Shown: positions 34,957 to 45,103 of the stretch, piece after piece | Numbering within the stretch: the first letter of the stretch is position 1 | How the letters are laid out: every line of letters starts with the position of its first letter | DNA from: an uncultured Methanobrevibacter sp. | Lineage (GTDB): Archaea > Methanobacteriota > Methanobacteria > Methanobacteriales > Methanobacteriaceae | Assembly: GCA_947628455.1 (NCBI GenBank) | Contig: CANQZY010000001.1 | Span: 128,124-192,123, forward strand | Reading direction: 5' to 3' | DNA: 64,000 nucleotides | Program-made: the position numbers and the translations under genes | The notes under the pieces: generated by a model | What the model saw: the letters and a program-made list of their open reading frames with translations, nothing else | What the model was told of the DNA's origin: nothing | Databases searched by the model: none

Positions 34957-35041
34957 GATGATCTCCTTAAAATTATTTTTATAGCTATTTTTTTAAAAAA
35001 TAATATTAATGGTTTATTAGATAATAATTTAAATATATATT

Positions 35042-36742
35042 TTACATTTTTTCCGGCGCATTAATACCTAAGATATCCAATGAATTTTTTAAAGTAATTC
35101 TTGCTTTATCTACAAGGACTAATCTTGAATCTTCTACCTCAGAACCAATAACTTGTTCTGATTTATAGAATTTATTAAAACTATTAGCTAAATCCTGACA
35201 ATATTGTGTTATATTATGAATTCTTTTTTTATTAGCTGAATCTTCTACAACTTGAGGAAATTTGGATAAAATTCTTATTAAATCTTTTTCATTTTTATTA
35301 GGAATCCAATTATTAGATATTTCTAAAATTTCAATATTTTTATTAGATTTTTTAAGTAATTTACAAGCTCTTGCATGAGCATATTGAATTGAGGCGCATC
35401 CTCTTTCAAAGCTCAATGCTTCATCCCAGTTAAATGTAATATGTTTTTCTGGTGAAATTTTAGATATAAAAAATCTAATAGCTCCAATTCCAATTTGTTC
35501 AGCTGTAGAAAAGATCTCTTTCCCTGTTAAATCAGAATTTCTTTTTTGAATTTCATCTAATGCTCTTTTAATAGCCTCATCAATAAGTTCATCAACTGAT
35601 ATAAATACACCTTTTCTTGTTGACATTGAACCTGAAGGAAGTGTAATAAATTCGTAAAATATAACTTCAGGACACTTTTCTCTTAATATTTCTTCAAAGA
35701 TTACTTTAATTTGCTGTGCGGCTAATTTATGATCAGAACCAAGGATATCTAAAACAATATCTCCAAGATTATTTTTATATCTATGATATGCTAAATCTCT
35801 TGTTGAGTAAAGTGATGAACCATCACTTCTTTTTAAAATGAATTCTTTATCTATATTAAAATGAGTTAAATCGATATAATCAACATCACCATGAGTTACA
35901 AAACCTTCATTTTCGATATAGTCTATAAGTTCTTTAACTTTATCATTTCTAATAAACTGACCTTCCCATTGAAAGTTATCATGAGTTATATTTATTCTTT
36001 GAAGTGTTTGTTTAATACCAGAAAGACAACTTTCAACAATTTCTTCAAATATTTTATTTAATTCAGAATTTTCACCACTTTCATATTCTTTAATTAATAA
36101 ATCGACCTTTTGATTTAAACTTTTATCTTCTTTTAAAGATTGATTTGCTTTAAAGTAGATCTTTCCAATTTTATGATCAATTTTTTTTCCTTCTTGATCT
36201 TTTATTTTTAATCCTAATTCTGTAATTCCTAAAACAATAATAGCTATTTGTCTTCCCATATCATTAACGTAATATTGTGTTTCAACATCTCTACCTGCTA
36301 ATTTTAAAAGACGACTAAGAGAATCTCCAAAAATAGAATTTCGAATATGTCCAATATGGAGAGGTCCATTAGGATTCGCTGAAGTATGTTCTAAAATGAT
36401 TTTTTCGTTTACTTTTGGAAGATGGCCATATTCTTCATCAATTTTATCTAATTGTTTTTTTGCAAATTTAGAATAATTAATATAAAAATTTACATAAGGA
36501 CCAATAGCTTCTACTTTTTCAAATATTTCAGGAACTTCAATATAAGAAGCTAATTCTTTAGCTATTAAATTAGGGGATTTTCTTAATTTTTTAGCTAATA
36601 TAAATGAAACAGTACTAGTTAAATCTCCTAATTCGGGATTTGGAGGAAATTCTAGACGAAAATTTTCATCAATATTAATGTCAAATTTTTTAATTGCATC
36701 ATTAATACTATCAATTGCTTGCTTTTCTATTTCAAAATACAT
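35042..36742 (-). CDS. argS: Arginyl-tRNA synthetase
   Basis: EHTSANPNGPLHIGHIRNSIFGDSLSRLL, GSMSTRKG, C-terminal anticodon-binding domain. Confidence 0.96.
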   Translation of the reverse strand: MYFEIEKQAIDSINDAIKKFDINIDENFRLEFPPNPELGDLTSTVSFILAKKLRKSPNLIAKELASYIEVPEIFEKVEAIGPYVNFYINYSKFAKKQLDKIDEEYGHLPKVNEKIILEHTSANPNGPLHIGHIRNSIFGDSLSRLLKLAGRDVETQYYVNDMGRQIAIIVLGITELGLKIKDQEGKKIDHKIGKIYFKANQSLKEDKSLNQKVDLLIKEYESGENSELNKIFEEIVESCLSGIKQTLQRINITHDNFQWEGQFIRNDKVKELIDYIENEGFVTHGDVDYIDLTHFNIDKEFILKRSDGSSLYSTRDLAYHRYKNNLGDIVLDILGSDHKLAAQQIKVIFEEILREKCPEVIFYEFITLPSGSMSTRKGVFISVDELIDEAIKRALDEIQKRNSDLTGKEIFSTAEQIGIGAIRFFISKISPEKHITFNWDEALSFERGCASIQYAHARACKLLKKSNKNIEILEISNNWIPNKNEKDLIRILSKFPQVVEDSANKKRIHNITQYCQDLANSFNKFYKSEQVIGSEVEDSRLVLVDKARITLKNSLDILGINAPEKM

Positions 36743-36771
36743 TTATTCACCTAAAAATTAATAAAAATAAT

Positions 36772-37209
36772 TTAAAGTCCTTTTAACCAAAGATTTAAAT
36801 TTCCAATATATGGAATAACAACAGGATTATCATTAATAGTTATTACTTTATCAGTAATCTGATCAGCTTTTACATAATAAGGATCTGGAATACTATTATG
36901 ATCACCTTTAATCATATAATAAGTAGTACCATTTATTTTAGTAATATTGATGACTCTGTGAATAACAGATTCATTTACCCAATGAGCATCATAAACAACA
37001 ATATCTCCTACCTGAATATCTGAAGGATTGAATTCTTGAATTCCTAATCCAAATAGATTATCTTTTTCAACTGCAACAATATCTCCTCTTGAAAAAACAG
37101 GTTCCATACTGCCTGAAATTACAACGTTTAAATGTTGAGAAATAAATAGGGCAATAAAGATAATTATAATATATATTGCAATTTCTTTTTTATTTGTCAT
37201 TAGATACAC
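36772..37209 (-). CDS. Signal peptidase I (archaeal/ER type)
   Basis: VVISGSMEPVFSRGDIVAV, VGDIVVYDAHWVNESVIHRVINI, YMIKGDHNSIPDP. Confidence 0.93.
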   Translation of the reverse strand: MYLMTNKKEIAIYIIIIFIALFISQHLNVVISGSMEPVFSRGDIVAVEKDNLFGLGIQEFNPSDIQVGDIVVYDAHWVNESVIHRVINITKINGTTYYMIKGDHNSIPDPYYVKADQITDKVITINDNPVVIPYIGNLNLWLKGL

Positions 37210-37281
37210 CTTATATAATATATACTAATATTTTATTTTATAAAATATTTATGATTAAAAAAAGAAATAATAAAAAAAATA

Positions 37282-38547
37282 TTAAAAAACCTTTTTTAAA
37301 GATTGCTCAACTGCTATTAAAGTTTTATCTAAATCTTCTTGTGTATGGGCACTAGATAAAAAATTACATTCAAATTGACTAGGAGGAATAAAAATATTCT
37401 TTTTAAGTAATTTCTTAAAGTATAGTAAAAATCTGCTAGAATCACTTTTTTTCGCATCATTAGTATTGTAAACTTCATTTTCATTAAAGTAAATCTGAAA
37501 CATTGATTGATCCCCTGCAATATAAATAGGTAAATCAAAATCTTCTTTAATATCTCTAAATCCATCCCTTAATAAATTTCCTTTTTTAGCTAATCTTTTA
37601 TAAAAAGCATTATCAAGTTGTTGCAATGTAGAAATCCCTGCTTGTGATGAAATAGGATTACCATTAAATGTTCCCGCCTGATAAACATTACCTATTGGAG
37701 CTACTTTTTCCATAATTTCTTTTCTACCACAAAAAGCACCCATTGGAAGACCTCCACCAACAATTTTTCCGAGAGTTGTCATATCAGGTTTTACGCCATA
37801 GTACTCTTGAGCACCTCCTTTGCTTAATCTAAAACCAGTAATCACTTCATCAAAAATTAAAACAATTCCATTTTCATTAGTTATTTTTCTTAAAAATTCT
37901 AAATAACCTTTTTTAGGAGGTATAAATCCAATATTGCCCATAATAACTTCCATTATAATACAGGCAATATTTTCTCCATCTTTCTCAATTAACTCTATTA
38001 ATGATTCTTCATCATTAAATGGAACAATTAAAGTATTTTTAGTAGTTTCTATCGGAATTCCTTCACAATCAGGAAGTGAAGTGGCTCCAAAGCCCTTTTT
38101 TACTAAACAATAATCATGAGAACCATGATAAGCACCATCAAATTTCACAATTTTATCTCTTTTTGTAAAACTTCTAGCTAATCTGATAGCACTCATAGTA
38201 GCTTCACTTCCACTATTTACAAAACGAACCATCTCAGCAGAAGGAATTCTATTAATAACTTCTTTAGCTAATATTATTTCATTTTCAGTAGGGGCACCGT
38301 AAATAGTTCCAAGTTCTACTCTTTTATTTAAATCTTCAATAACCTTTTCATTTGAATGTCCTAAAATTAGAGGACCATAAGCTAAACAATAATCGATATA
38401 ATTATTTCCATCAACATCTATTAAATGAGATCCTATTCCTTTTTTAACAAAAAAAGGATAAGGTTTAAATGCTCTTAAAGGAGAATTAACCCCACCAGGA
38501 ATATATTTTTTAGCTTGTTCAAAAAGTTCTTTTGAATTCATCTTCAT
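37282..38547 (-). CDS. hemL: Glutamate-1-semialdehyde 2,1-aminomutase
   Basis: [75 protein letters not shown]. Confidence 0.97.
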   Translation of the reverse strand: MKMNSKELFEQAKKYIPGGVNSPLRAFKPYPFFVKKGIGSHLIDVDGNNYIDYCLAYGPLILGHSNEKVIEDLNKRVELGTIYGAPTENEIILAKEVINRIPSAEMVRFVNSGSEATMSAIRLARSFTKRDKIVKFDGAYHGSHDYCLVKKGFGATSLPDCEGIPIETTKNTLIVPFNDEESLIELIEKDGENIACIIMEVIMGNIGFIPPKKGYLEFLRKITNENGIVLIFDEVITGFRLSKGGAQEYYGVKPDMTTLGKIVGGGLPMGAFCGRKEIMEKVAPIGNVYQAGTFNGNPISSQAGISTLQQLDNAFYKRLAKKGNLLRDGFRDIKEDFDLPIYIAGDQSMFQIYFNENEVYNTNDAKKSDSSRFLLYFKKLLKKNIFIPPSQFECNFLSSAHTQEDLDKTLIAVEQSLKKVF

Positions 38548-39188
38548 AACCTCAAATTTTGAATTAGTGAATTAACACAAGCTACAGCTATAGGAGTTCC
38601 TCCTTTAGGTCCTTGTGTAATAATATTTGGAATACTAGACATACTTAAAGCATTTTTACAATCAGCAGCCCCAACAAAACCAACTGGAACGCCAATAATA
38701 GCTTTTAAATTAATTTTTCCTTTGTAAAATAAGTCCATTGCTTGCCAAACAGCAGTAGGAGCATTTCCAGAAACAAGGATTCCTTCAAAACCCTCATTAG
38801 CAGCATATTTAATTGCAGCAGCCGCTCTTGTTATTTGTTCATCCTTAGCTATTTTTTTAACTTCATCATTCTTGATATAACACTCAACATCACCATCATA
38901 TTGAGTAATTCCTGCTTTAACCATGTTAATATCAGTTAAAAGTGTTTCGTTATTTTTCATGGATTTAATGGCCTCATCAACAAAATTAGGGCTAATTTTA
39001 ACTAATTTTGCATATTCGGGATCCGCACTAGAATGAACAATGCGTTCTATAATATCTTTTTCAACAATATTTAGATCTTCAATTTCATCATCTATTAAAT
39101 CACGAATAATTTCTCTACTTTTAGTAGCTATATCATAACCCTGTTTAGTTGAAGCACCCATAAATTTTTGTTGATATTCGTTTATCAT
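38544..39188 (-). CDS. cbiC: Precorrin-8X / cobalt-precorrin-8 methylmutase
   Basis: [64 protein letters not shown]. Confidence 0.94.
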   Translation of the reverse strand: MINEYQQKFMGASTKQGYDIATKSREIIRDLIDDEIEDLNIVEKDIIERIVHSSADPEYAKLVKISPNFVDEAIKSMKNNETLLTDINMVKAGITQYDGDVECYIKNDEVKKIAKDEQITRAAAAIKYAANEGFEGILVSGNAPTAVWQAMDLFYKGKINLKAIIGVPVGFVGAADCKNALSMSSIPNIITQGPKGGTPIAVACVNSLIQNLRL

Positions 39189-39215
39189 GTTTAAATAATA
39201 TATATTATATTAGTT

Positions 39216-39240
39216 TAAAGATTACGATTACTAATCTTTA
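39216..39240. promoter_or_regulatory. Perfect 9-bp inverted repeat TAAAGATTA-N7-TAATCTTTA upstream of cbiC
   Basis: Direct reading of sequence; 28 nt upstream of cbiC start, adjoining a TATA-like AATATATATTA. Confidence 0.4.
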
Positions 39241-39336
39241 TCAATAATTGTAAACTCACTAGAAAAAGTAACTGTTAGATAAACTTAGCATTAATACGAT
39301 TTAAAGAAAATTTATTTTAATTCTTTTTTGAATTAT

Positions 39337-40551
39337 TTATAAACTTTTAAGTGCGGATATTCCAGCTAAATAACCTGTTGAAAAAGCTATTTTTAAATTA
39401 TATCCTCCACTCGGACCTACTGGTTCAAGAATTTCTCCTGCAAAGTAAAGCCCTTCAGTTTCTTTGGATTCCATCGTTTTTGAGTTTAACGAATTAATAT
39501 CTATTCCTCCAATTGTAATTTTACTTAAAGGAGTATTAAAACCGATTATTTTTAATGTTGTACATTTTAATGATTCAATTAATTTTTTTTTAGATTCTTT
39601 TGTTATATTTGCTAGTTTAATTTCTCCATCAATATTATTATGGTCTAAGAAAAAGGGGATAAAATTATTTACTAGATATATTTTAAGATAATTTTTTAAA
39701 TAGGTTTTTCCTTTTTGTTGAAAATCTCTATTAAATTTTTCTTTAATTTCTTGGAAATTTAAATTTGGAAGTAAATCTATATTTATTTTCACATCATTTA
39801 ATTTTATATCATTATTATCTAAAAGATTATAATCTATATCTTTTGATATTTCATTACTTATATTTAAAATAGCTGGTCCACTAAGTCCTTTGTGGGTTAT
39901 TAATACATCTCCGTAATATTTTTTGTCTTTATAACTAATACAAACATCATATAAGTTAATACCTGCAAAATCTTCAAAATGATATTTTGTAATTAAGGGT
40001 ACAATTCCCCATTTTATAGCAGTTAGAGGCTGGTTTGTTAGGTTATATCCTCCACCATCTGAGCCTGTTTCTGGATAAGTTATTCCACCTGTGGCTATTA
40101 TAATTTTTTTTGCTTTTATTTTATTGTTTATTATAAAATATTCTCTTTTTTTTTCCACATTATATACATTTGTATTGTATTTTATTTTAATATTTTTAAG
40201 ATAATCATGTAAAATTTTCATGATTGATTCTGCTTTTTCAGTAGCAGGAAAAATAGAATTATTATCTTCTTCTATAAATTCTAAACCTTTTTTTTTAAAT
40301 AGATCTAATAATTTTTCATTTGTTAATGTATAAAAAGAATGTTTTAAAAAGTTTTTTTCTTCATAGTAATTTAAAAGTGTTTTTATAGGTTTGTTATTGG
40401 TAATATTGCAGCGTCCACCACCGGTTAAAAGAAGTTTTTTACCTAATTTTGATGTTTTTTCGATTAAGACAATATTTTTTTCTCTACATGTGATAGCTGC
40501 CATCATTCCAGCAGGACCGCCTCCTATAATTGCTATTTCAAATTCTTCCAT
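39337..40551 (-). CDS. NAD(P)/FAD-dependent oxidoreductase, HI0933/BaiN-like
   Basis: EIAIIGGGPAGMMAAITC, KLLLTGGGRCNITN, IATGGITYPETGSDGGGYNL, AGEILEPVGPSGGYNLKIAFSTGYLAG; ATG at 40551 preferred after AGGTGA. Confidence 0.92.
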   Translation of the reverse strand: MEEFEIAIIGGGPAGMMAAITCREKNIVLIEKTSKLGKKLLLTGGGRCNITNNKPIKTLLNYYEEKNFLKHSFYTLTNEKLLDLFKKKGLEFIEEDNNSIFPATEKAESIMKILHDYLKNIKIKYNTNVYNVEKKREYFIINNKIKAKKIIIATGGITYPETGSDGGGYNLTNQPLTAIKWGIVPLITKYHFEDFAGINLYDVCISYKDKKYYGDVLITHKGLSGPAILNISNEISKDIDYNLLDNNDIKLNDVKINIDLLPNLNFQEIKEKFNRDFQQKGKTYLKNYLKIYLVNNFIPFFLDHNNIDGEIKLANITKESKKKLIESLKCTTLKIIGFNTPLSKITIGGIDINSLNSKTMESKETEGLYFAGEILEPVGPSGGYNLKIAFSTGYLAGISALKSL

Positions 40552-40572
40552 AATTTTCACCTATAAAAAAGA

Positions 40573-40593
40573 ATAAGGATTTTTAATCCTTAT
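40573..40593 (-). terminator. Hairpin plus T-tract between aspS and the flavoprotein gene (intrinsic terminator-like)
   Basis: Minus strand ATAAGGATT-AAA-AATCCTTAT followed by TCTTTTTTATAGGTGAAAATTATG. Confidence 0.45.
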
Positions 40594-40613
40594 AAGTTTA
40601 TTGGTAAAAAAAA

Positions 40614-41933
40614 TTATGGAGTTAATCTATGTCTATCTCTTGGGAATAGTACTGTTTCACGTATATTATTAACACCTGTAAGAACCATAGTTAGTCTATC
40701 TGCTCCTACTCCCCATCCTGCATGTGGTGGCATTCCATATTCAAATGCTTTTAAATAACTGTTAAATGCATCTGGGTTTAAATCACGTTCTTTTATTTGT
40801 TCTACTAATATGTTATATTGGTGAACACGTGTAGCTCCTGATGATAATTCTAAGTTTTTATACATTAAATCAAATGCATGGGATTTTGTTGGATCATGGG
40901 CGCATGGCATCACATAGAATGGTTTAACATGGCTTGGCCATTCAGTTAAAAAGTAAAAATCATCCATTGTATTACCTAAAGCTTTTTCAGCTGCACGTGA
41001 TAAATCTTCTCCCCATTCCATTTCTATTCCTTTTGAGTTTATAATATCGACTGCTTCATCATAGGTTATTTTTGGAAATGGTTTGTCAGGAATTGGTAAT
41101 TTATGGTCAAGTAATTCTAATTCCTCTTTGCAGTATTCGTTAATATCAATAATGACTTGTTCTATCATGTTATTTAGAACTTTCATCATATCATTTCCAT
41201 CCATGAAAGAAGCTTCTGCATCAATTGAAATAGCCTCATTTAAGTGTCTTAATGTATCATGTTCTTCTGCTCTAAATATTTGGCCAATTTCAAATACTTT
41301 ATCTACTCCACTAGACATCATAATTTGTTTATATAATTGTGGGGATTGTCCAAGAAATGCTTCTTTTTCAAAATATGTTATTGGGAAAAGTTCTGTTCCT
41401 CCTTCAGTAGCGGAAGCTACAAGTTTTGGAGTACTTATTTCAAGAAATCCATTTTTGTAAAAAAAATCTCTGACAGTATGTAACATTTGACTTTTGATTT
41501 TAAAAATAGCACTTATGTTTGATTTTCTTAAATCTAAAAATCTTGAATCTAATCTTGTATCGATTTCTGCTTTAACTTTTTCTGTTGGATCCATTGGCAA
41601 TGGTTGATTAGCTAAACTAAGAATATTAATTTCTTGAGGAATTATTTCAACATTATTTGGTGCTTTATTTGACTCTTGTACAGTTCCTTTGATAGCTACA
41701 ACAGATTCTTTTCTAAATTTACGTAATTCTTCAAGAATTTTCGGATCTACTTTTTTACTTGGAGCAGTTATTTGGATCATACCAGTTGTATCCCTAACTA
41801 ATATGAATATAATTCCTCCTAAGTCTCTAATTTCGTGAACCCAACCCATAATAATAATCTCTTCTCCAGTTAGTTTAGGAGTGATATTTTTTGCGTAATT
41901 AGTTCTTCTCCAATTGTTTAATAAACCTTCCAT
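40614..41933 (-). CDS. aspS: Aspartyl-tRNA synthetase (archaeal type)
   Basis: [82 protein letters not shown]. Confidence 0.96.
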   Translation of the reverse strand: MEGLLNNWRRTNYAKNITPKLTGEEIIIMGWVHEIRDLGGIIFILVRDTTGMIQITAPSKKVDPKILEELRKFRKESVVAIKGTVQESNKAPNNVEIIPQEINILSLANQPLPMDPTEKVKAEIDTRLDSRFLDLRKSNISAIFKIKSQMLHTVRDFFYKNGFLEISTPKLVASATEGGTELFPITYFEKEAFLGQSPQLYKQIMMSSGVDKVFEIGQIFRAEEHDTLRHLNEAISIDAEASFMDGNDMMKVLNNMIEQVIIDINEYCKEELELLDHKLPIPDKPFPKITYDEAVDIINSKGIEMEWGEDLSRAAEKALGNTMDDFYFLTEWPSHVKPFYVMPCAHDPTKSHAFDLMYKNLELSSGATRVHQYNILVEQIKERDLNPDAFNSYLKAFEYGMPPHAGWGVGADRLTMVLTGVNNIRETVLFPRDRHRLTP

Positions 41934-42161
41934 TAGTTCACCTCTAGGTTATAAAAATAAATAATAAAATATATTTTATAAATTTTGTATTAAAAAACTT
42001 TTCTAGAATATTTTATAATCAATTATATTTTTATAATTTCAATTCCTAAATTAAATTAATGAAATTTTAGGAATGATAATATCAAATCTTAAATTATCAA
42101 TAATTAAAAATATAAAAAAAAGGCCTGTTGTGAATATTAATTAGTTTAGGAGGATAATAAT

Positions 42162-43538
42162 ATGAATTGTTTAGTTATTGGTGCGGGAAATGCTAGTAGG
42201 CCCGTTGCTCGTTTACTTAATTATGATGGTTATGATGTTACAATAACAGATATTCAACCATTTGAAAATTTTAAATCAAAATATCAGAATATTTTGAAAA
42301 AAATGAAAAAAGAAGGTGTTAAACTAGATTTAAATAATCCTTCCCCAGTTTTAAAAGTATTTGATAATATTTATATTCCTCCTTCATTAAAAAATTCTAA
42401 AATTGCTAAAGAAGTAGATAAATTAGATATTCATATAATAACTAATGAAGAATTTTCTCAAATTGTAAATAAGTATATTCCTATTAATATTATTGGTATT
42501 ACGGGCACAATGGGTAAAACAACCACTACTTATTTAACTAAAACTATATTTGAACAAGCTGGATTTAAAGTTTGGCATTGTTCTTCTATTATCAGTAATT
42601 TAGTAAGTGAATGTATTATTGAAGGAATTATTAATAGAAAACCTCAAAAAAAAGATGTGGCTATTTTTGAACTTCCTCATGGGACAATAGGACTTTTAGA
42701 TAGATTGAATGTTGATATTGGACTTTTAACAAATGTTGGTGTGGATCATTTAGATGAGTTTGATAATTCGATTGAAAAATATCATGAACGTAAAAAAATT
42801 TTAGAATTAATAAGCAGTACTTTTATTGCTAATAGTTCATGTAAAGATTTATTTTCAGATAATAAAAATATTTCTTATTATGAATTAGGTGAAAATGCAA
42901 ATTTCAATGGTGAAAAAGGAGAAAATAGCTTAAAAATTAGTTATAATGATAAAGAATTTACAATACCTTTTAATATGACAAGTTATTTTTTTGAAAATTC
43001 TGTTGGAGCTGTATCAATAGCTTTAACGTATGGAATTTCTGAGAAAGATATTATTGCAGCTCTTTCTAATTTTAAAGGATTGCCTTCTCATATGGAGGAT
43101 ATTGGTTTATTTAATGGAAGAAGGGTAATTCTTGATTGTGCATTTTTATATGATGGAATGAAAACTACTTTAGAAAATTTTAAAGATGAAAATCTTGTTG
43201 TTTTTCTTGATTATTTTGATACAACAACTAAGAGAGATAAAAAAGAAGTTGGTGAGCTTGTAAGTCAGTATAGTGATATTATAATTACTAGTGGTTATGA
43301 TGAAGTTCATGAATGTATAAATATGGAAGGAGCTATTGAAATTTTAGATGCTATTGATAATCCTAAGGCTATCAAAGTAGCTTGTTCTGATATTGATGAT
43401 GCTGTTGAAATGGCATTAAAATACTCTAAACCTGGTGATGTTCTTCTTCATTTAGGTCCATCTTTGGCTACTGATATTGAAGGAGTTACTAATAAGATTC
43501 TAAAAGGATTAAATAGAGGTATTAAAAAATATGATTGA
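42162..43538 (+). CDS. Mur ligase family protein, candidate pseudomurein peptide ligase
   Basis: NIIGITGTMGKTTTTYLTKTIF P-loop, LTNVGVDHLDEFDNSIEKY Mur ligase central domain. Confidence 0.85.
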   Translation: MNCLVIGAGNASRPVARLLNYDGYDVTITDIQPFENFKSKYQNILKKMKKEGVKLDLNNPSPVLKVFDNIYIPPSLKNSKIAKEVDKLDIHIITNEEFSQIVNKYIPINIIGITGTMGKTTTTYLTKTIFEQAGFKVWHCSSIISNLVSECIIEGIINRKPQKKDVAIFELPHGTIGLLDRLNVDIGLLTNVGVDHLDEFDNSIEKYHERKKILELISSTFIANSSCKDLFSDNKNISYYELGENANFNGEKGENSLKISYNDKEFTIPFNMTSYFFENSVGAVSIALTYGISEKDIIAALSNFKGLPSHMEDIGLFNGRRVILDCAFLYDGMKTTLENFKDENLVVFLDYFDTTTKRDKKEVGELVSQYSDIIITSGYDEVHECINMEGAIEILDAIDNPKAIKVACSDIDDAVEMALKYSKPGDVLLHLGPSLATDIEGVTNKILKGLNRGIKKYD

Positions 43539-45042
43539 TAAAAATTTCACCATTGGTGTTATCGGTGTTTGTGGAGCTAATGGGAATTTAATAGCCCGTA
43601 TTTTATCTCAAAGAGGATTTCAAGTTGTTGGAACAGATATTCGTTCTAAAGATGAATGTAAGTTTATTAAATCTTTAGATAGTTATGATATTAAAGTTTT
43701 TCATGGTGAAGACCTTCATGATTTTTTTAAATCTATTGATTATTTAGTTCCACCTATGAGTCTTAAAAAAGATAATGAGATATTTAAAATAGCTAAAAAT
43801 AATAATATCAAAATTTTAGAACTTTCAGATATTATTAATATGTTTAAATGTGAAAAATCTGTTTTTGCAATTACTGGAACTAATGGTAAAACTACTTCTA
43901 CAACTCTTTTAAAAAAAATAGCTTATGATAATGGGATTAAACCTGCAGAACATGATTTGGAAGATATGCAGGGTAATGCTGAGTTTATTCCTATTTTACA
44001 GTCTCGTTTAGATGGTGATGTTGGTATTTTAGAAGTAGGGACTTTTGGAGTACCTGGAACTATTAAAAGAATAACAGATAATGTTAATTTAGTTTCAGGA
44101 TTAATTACAAATATTACTCCTGATCATTTAAAGGAGGGAAATTTTTTAGATTATGCTCATGTTAAAGGTGAGTTTATTCAATCACTTAAGGGTAAGCAAA
44201 TTATCGTTAATGCTAATGATCCTACAATTATGGGTCTTTTAAAAGAATTTGACTATTATGGTGACTTAATTACATTTAGAGTAGATGGGGATATATCTGG
44301 TATTAAACAAAAGGAATGTGTTTGTGGAGAAACTATTGATGTTAAAGAAATTGTATCTGGTTCGGGATATTATTTTTGTAAATGTGGTCTTACAACTCCT
44401 AATACAGATTATATAGCTACTAATATTGATTTAAATAATCAAAATTTTGATTTATTTACTCCTGATGGAAAAATATCTGTATTAACATCTTTAAAAGGTA
44501 TACATAATGTTTATAATATTACAGGAGTTATAATAGCTGCTCATGAATTTTTAAATCTTTCATTTGATAAAATTTTACCATCTATTGAAAAATTTACAGG
44601 GGTTGGTGGTAGAATGGAGTTTATTAAAAATATTGATGGAAAAGATATTATTGTTGATTATGCGCATAACCCTGCAGGTGTACAAACAGTTTTAAGAGAA
44701 TTTAATAAACTTTATGGAGATATTGCAACTGTTGTTACAATTTCGTCTGAATCAGGTCAAATTGGAGATGAGGAAATTTTTGAAAGTGTTTGTAAATTCT
44801 CTAAATATGTTATTCCAGTATCAATTTCTTCTCAAAAAATAGCTAAAAAATTTTTATCACAAAATCCAGATCTTAATAAAAAAATTATTTTAGAAGATAT
44901 TGATGAAAATTTTATTAAAGATGGAACTTTAGGATCAACAAAAGAAGATGTTATTAAGGGAATTGAGAATGCTTTAAACTTAGATTGTAGTAAGATAATA
45001 GCTATTGGTGAAGCAGCTGTTAAATTTAAAGATTATATATAA
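43531..45042 (+). CDS. Mur ligase family protein with Cys4 zinc-ribbon-like insertion, candidate pseudomurein ligase
   Basis: FAITGTNGKTTSTTLLKKI, LITNITPDHLKEGNFLDYAHVKG, VDYAHNPAG; CVCG...CKCG insertion; 8-nt overlap with preceding gene. Confidence 0.87.
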   Translation: MIDKNFTIGVIGVCGANGNLIARILSQRGFQVVGTDIRSKDECKFIKSLDSYDIKVFHGEDLHDFFKSIDYLVPPMSLKKDNEIFKIAKNNNIKILELSDIINMFKCEKSVFAITGTNGKTTSTTLLKKIAYDNGIKPAEHDLEDMQGNAEFIPILQSRLDGDVGILEVGTFGVPGTIKRITDNVNLVSGLITNITPDHLKEGNFLDYAHVKGEFIQSLKGKQIIVNANDPTIMGLLKEFDYYGDLITFRVDGDISGIKQKECVCGETIDVKEIVSGSGYYFCKCGLTTPNTDYIATNIDLNNQNFDLFTPDGKISVLTSLKGIHNVYNITGVIIAAHEFLNLSFDKILPSIEKFTGVGGRMEFIKNIDGKDIIVDYAHNPAGVQTVLREFNKLYGDIATVVTISSESGQIGDEEIFESVCKFSKYVIPVSISSQKIAKKFLSQNPDLNKKIILEDIDENFIKDGTLGSTKEDVIKGIENALNLDCSKIIAIGEAAVKFKDYI

Positions 45043-45103
45043 TACTTTTCAGCTGCTCTTTCGTTATATTATTTATAATATAAAATAGAAATAATAATTT
45101 ATT

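Noticed and set aside
41083-41460. 125-aa plus-strand ORF opposite aspS
   Set aside because: Antisense to conserved aspS; no recognisable domain.
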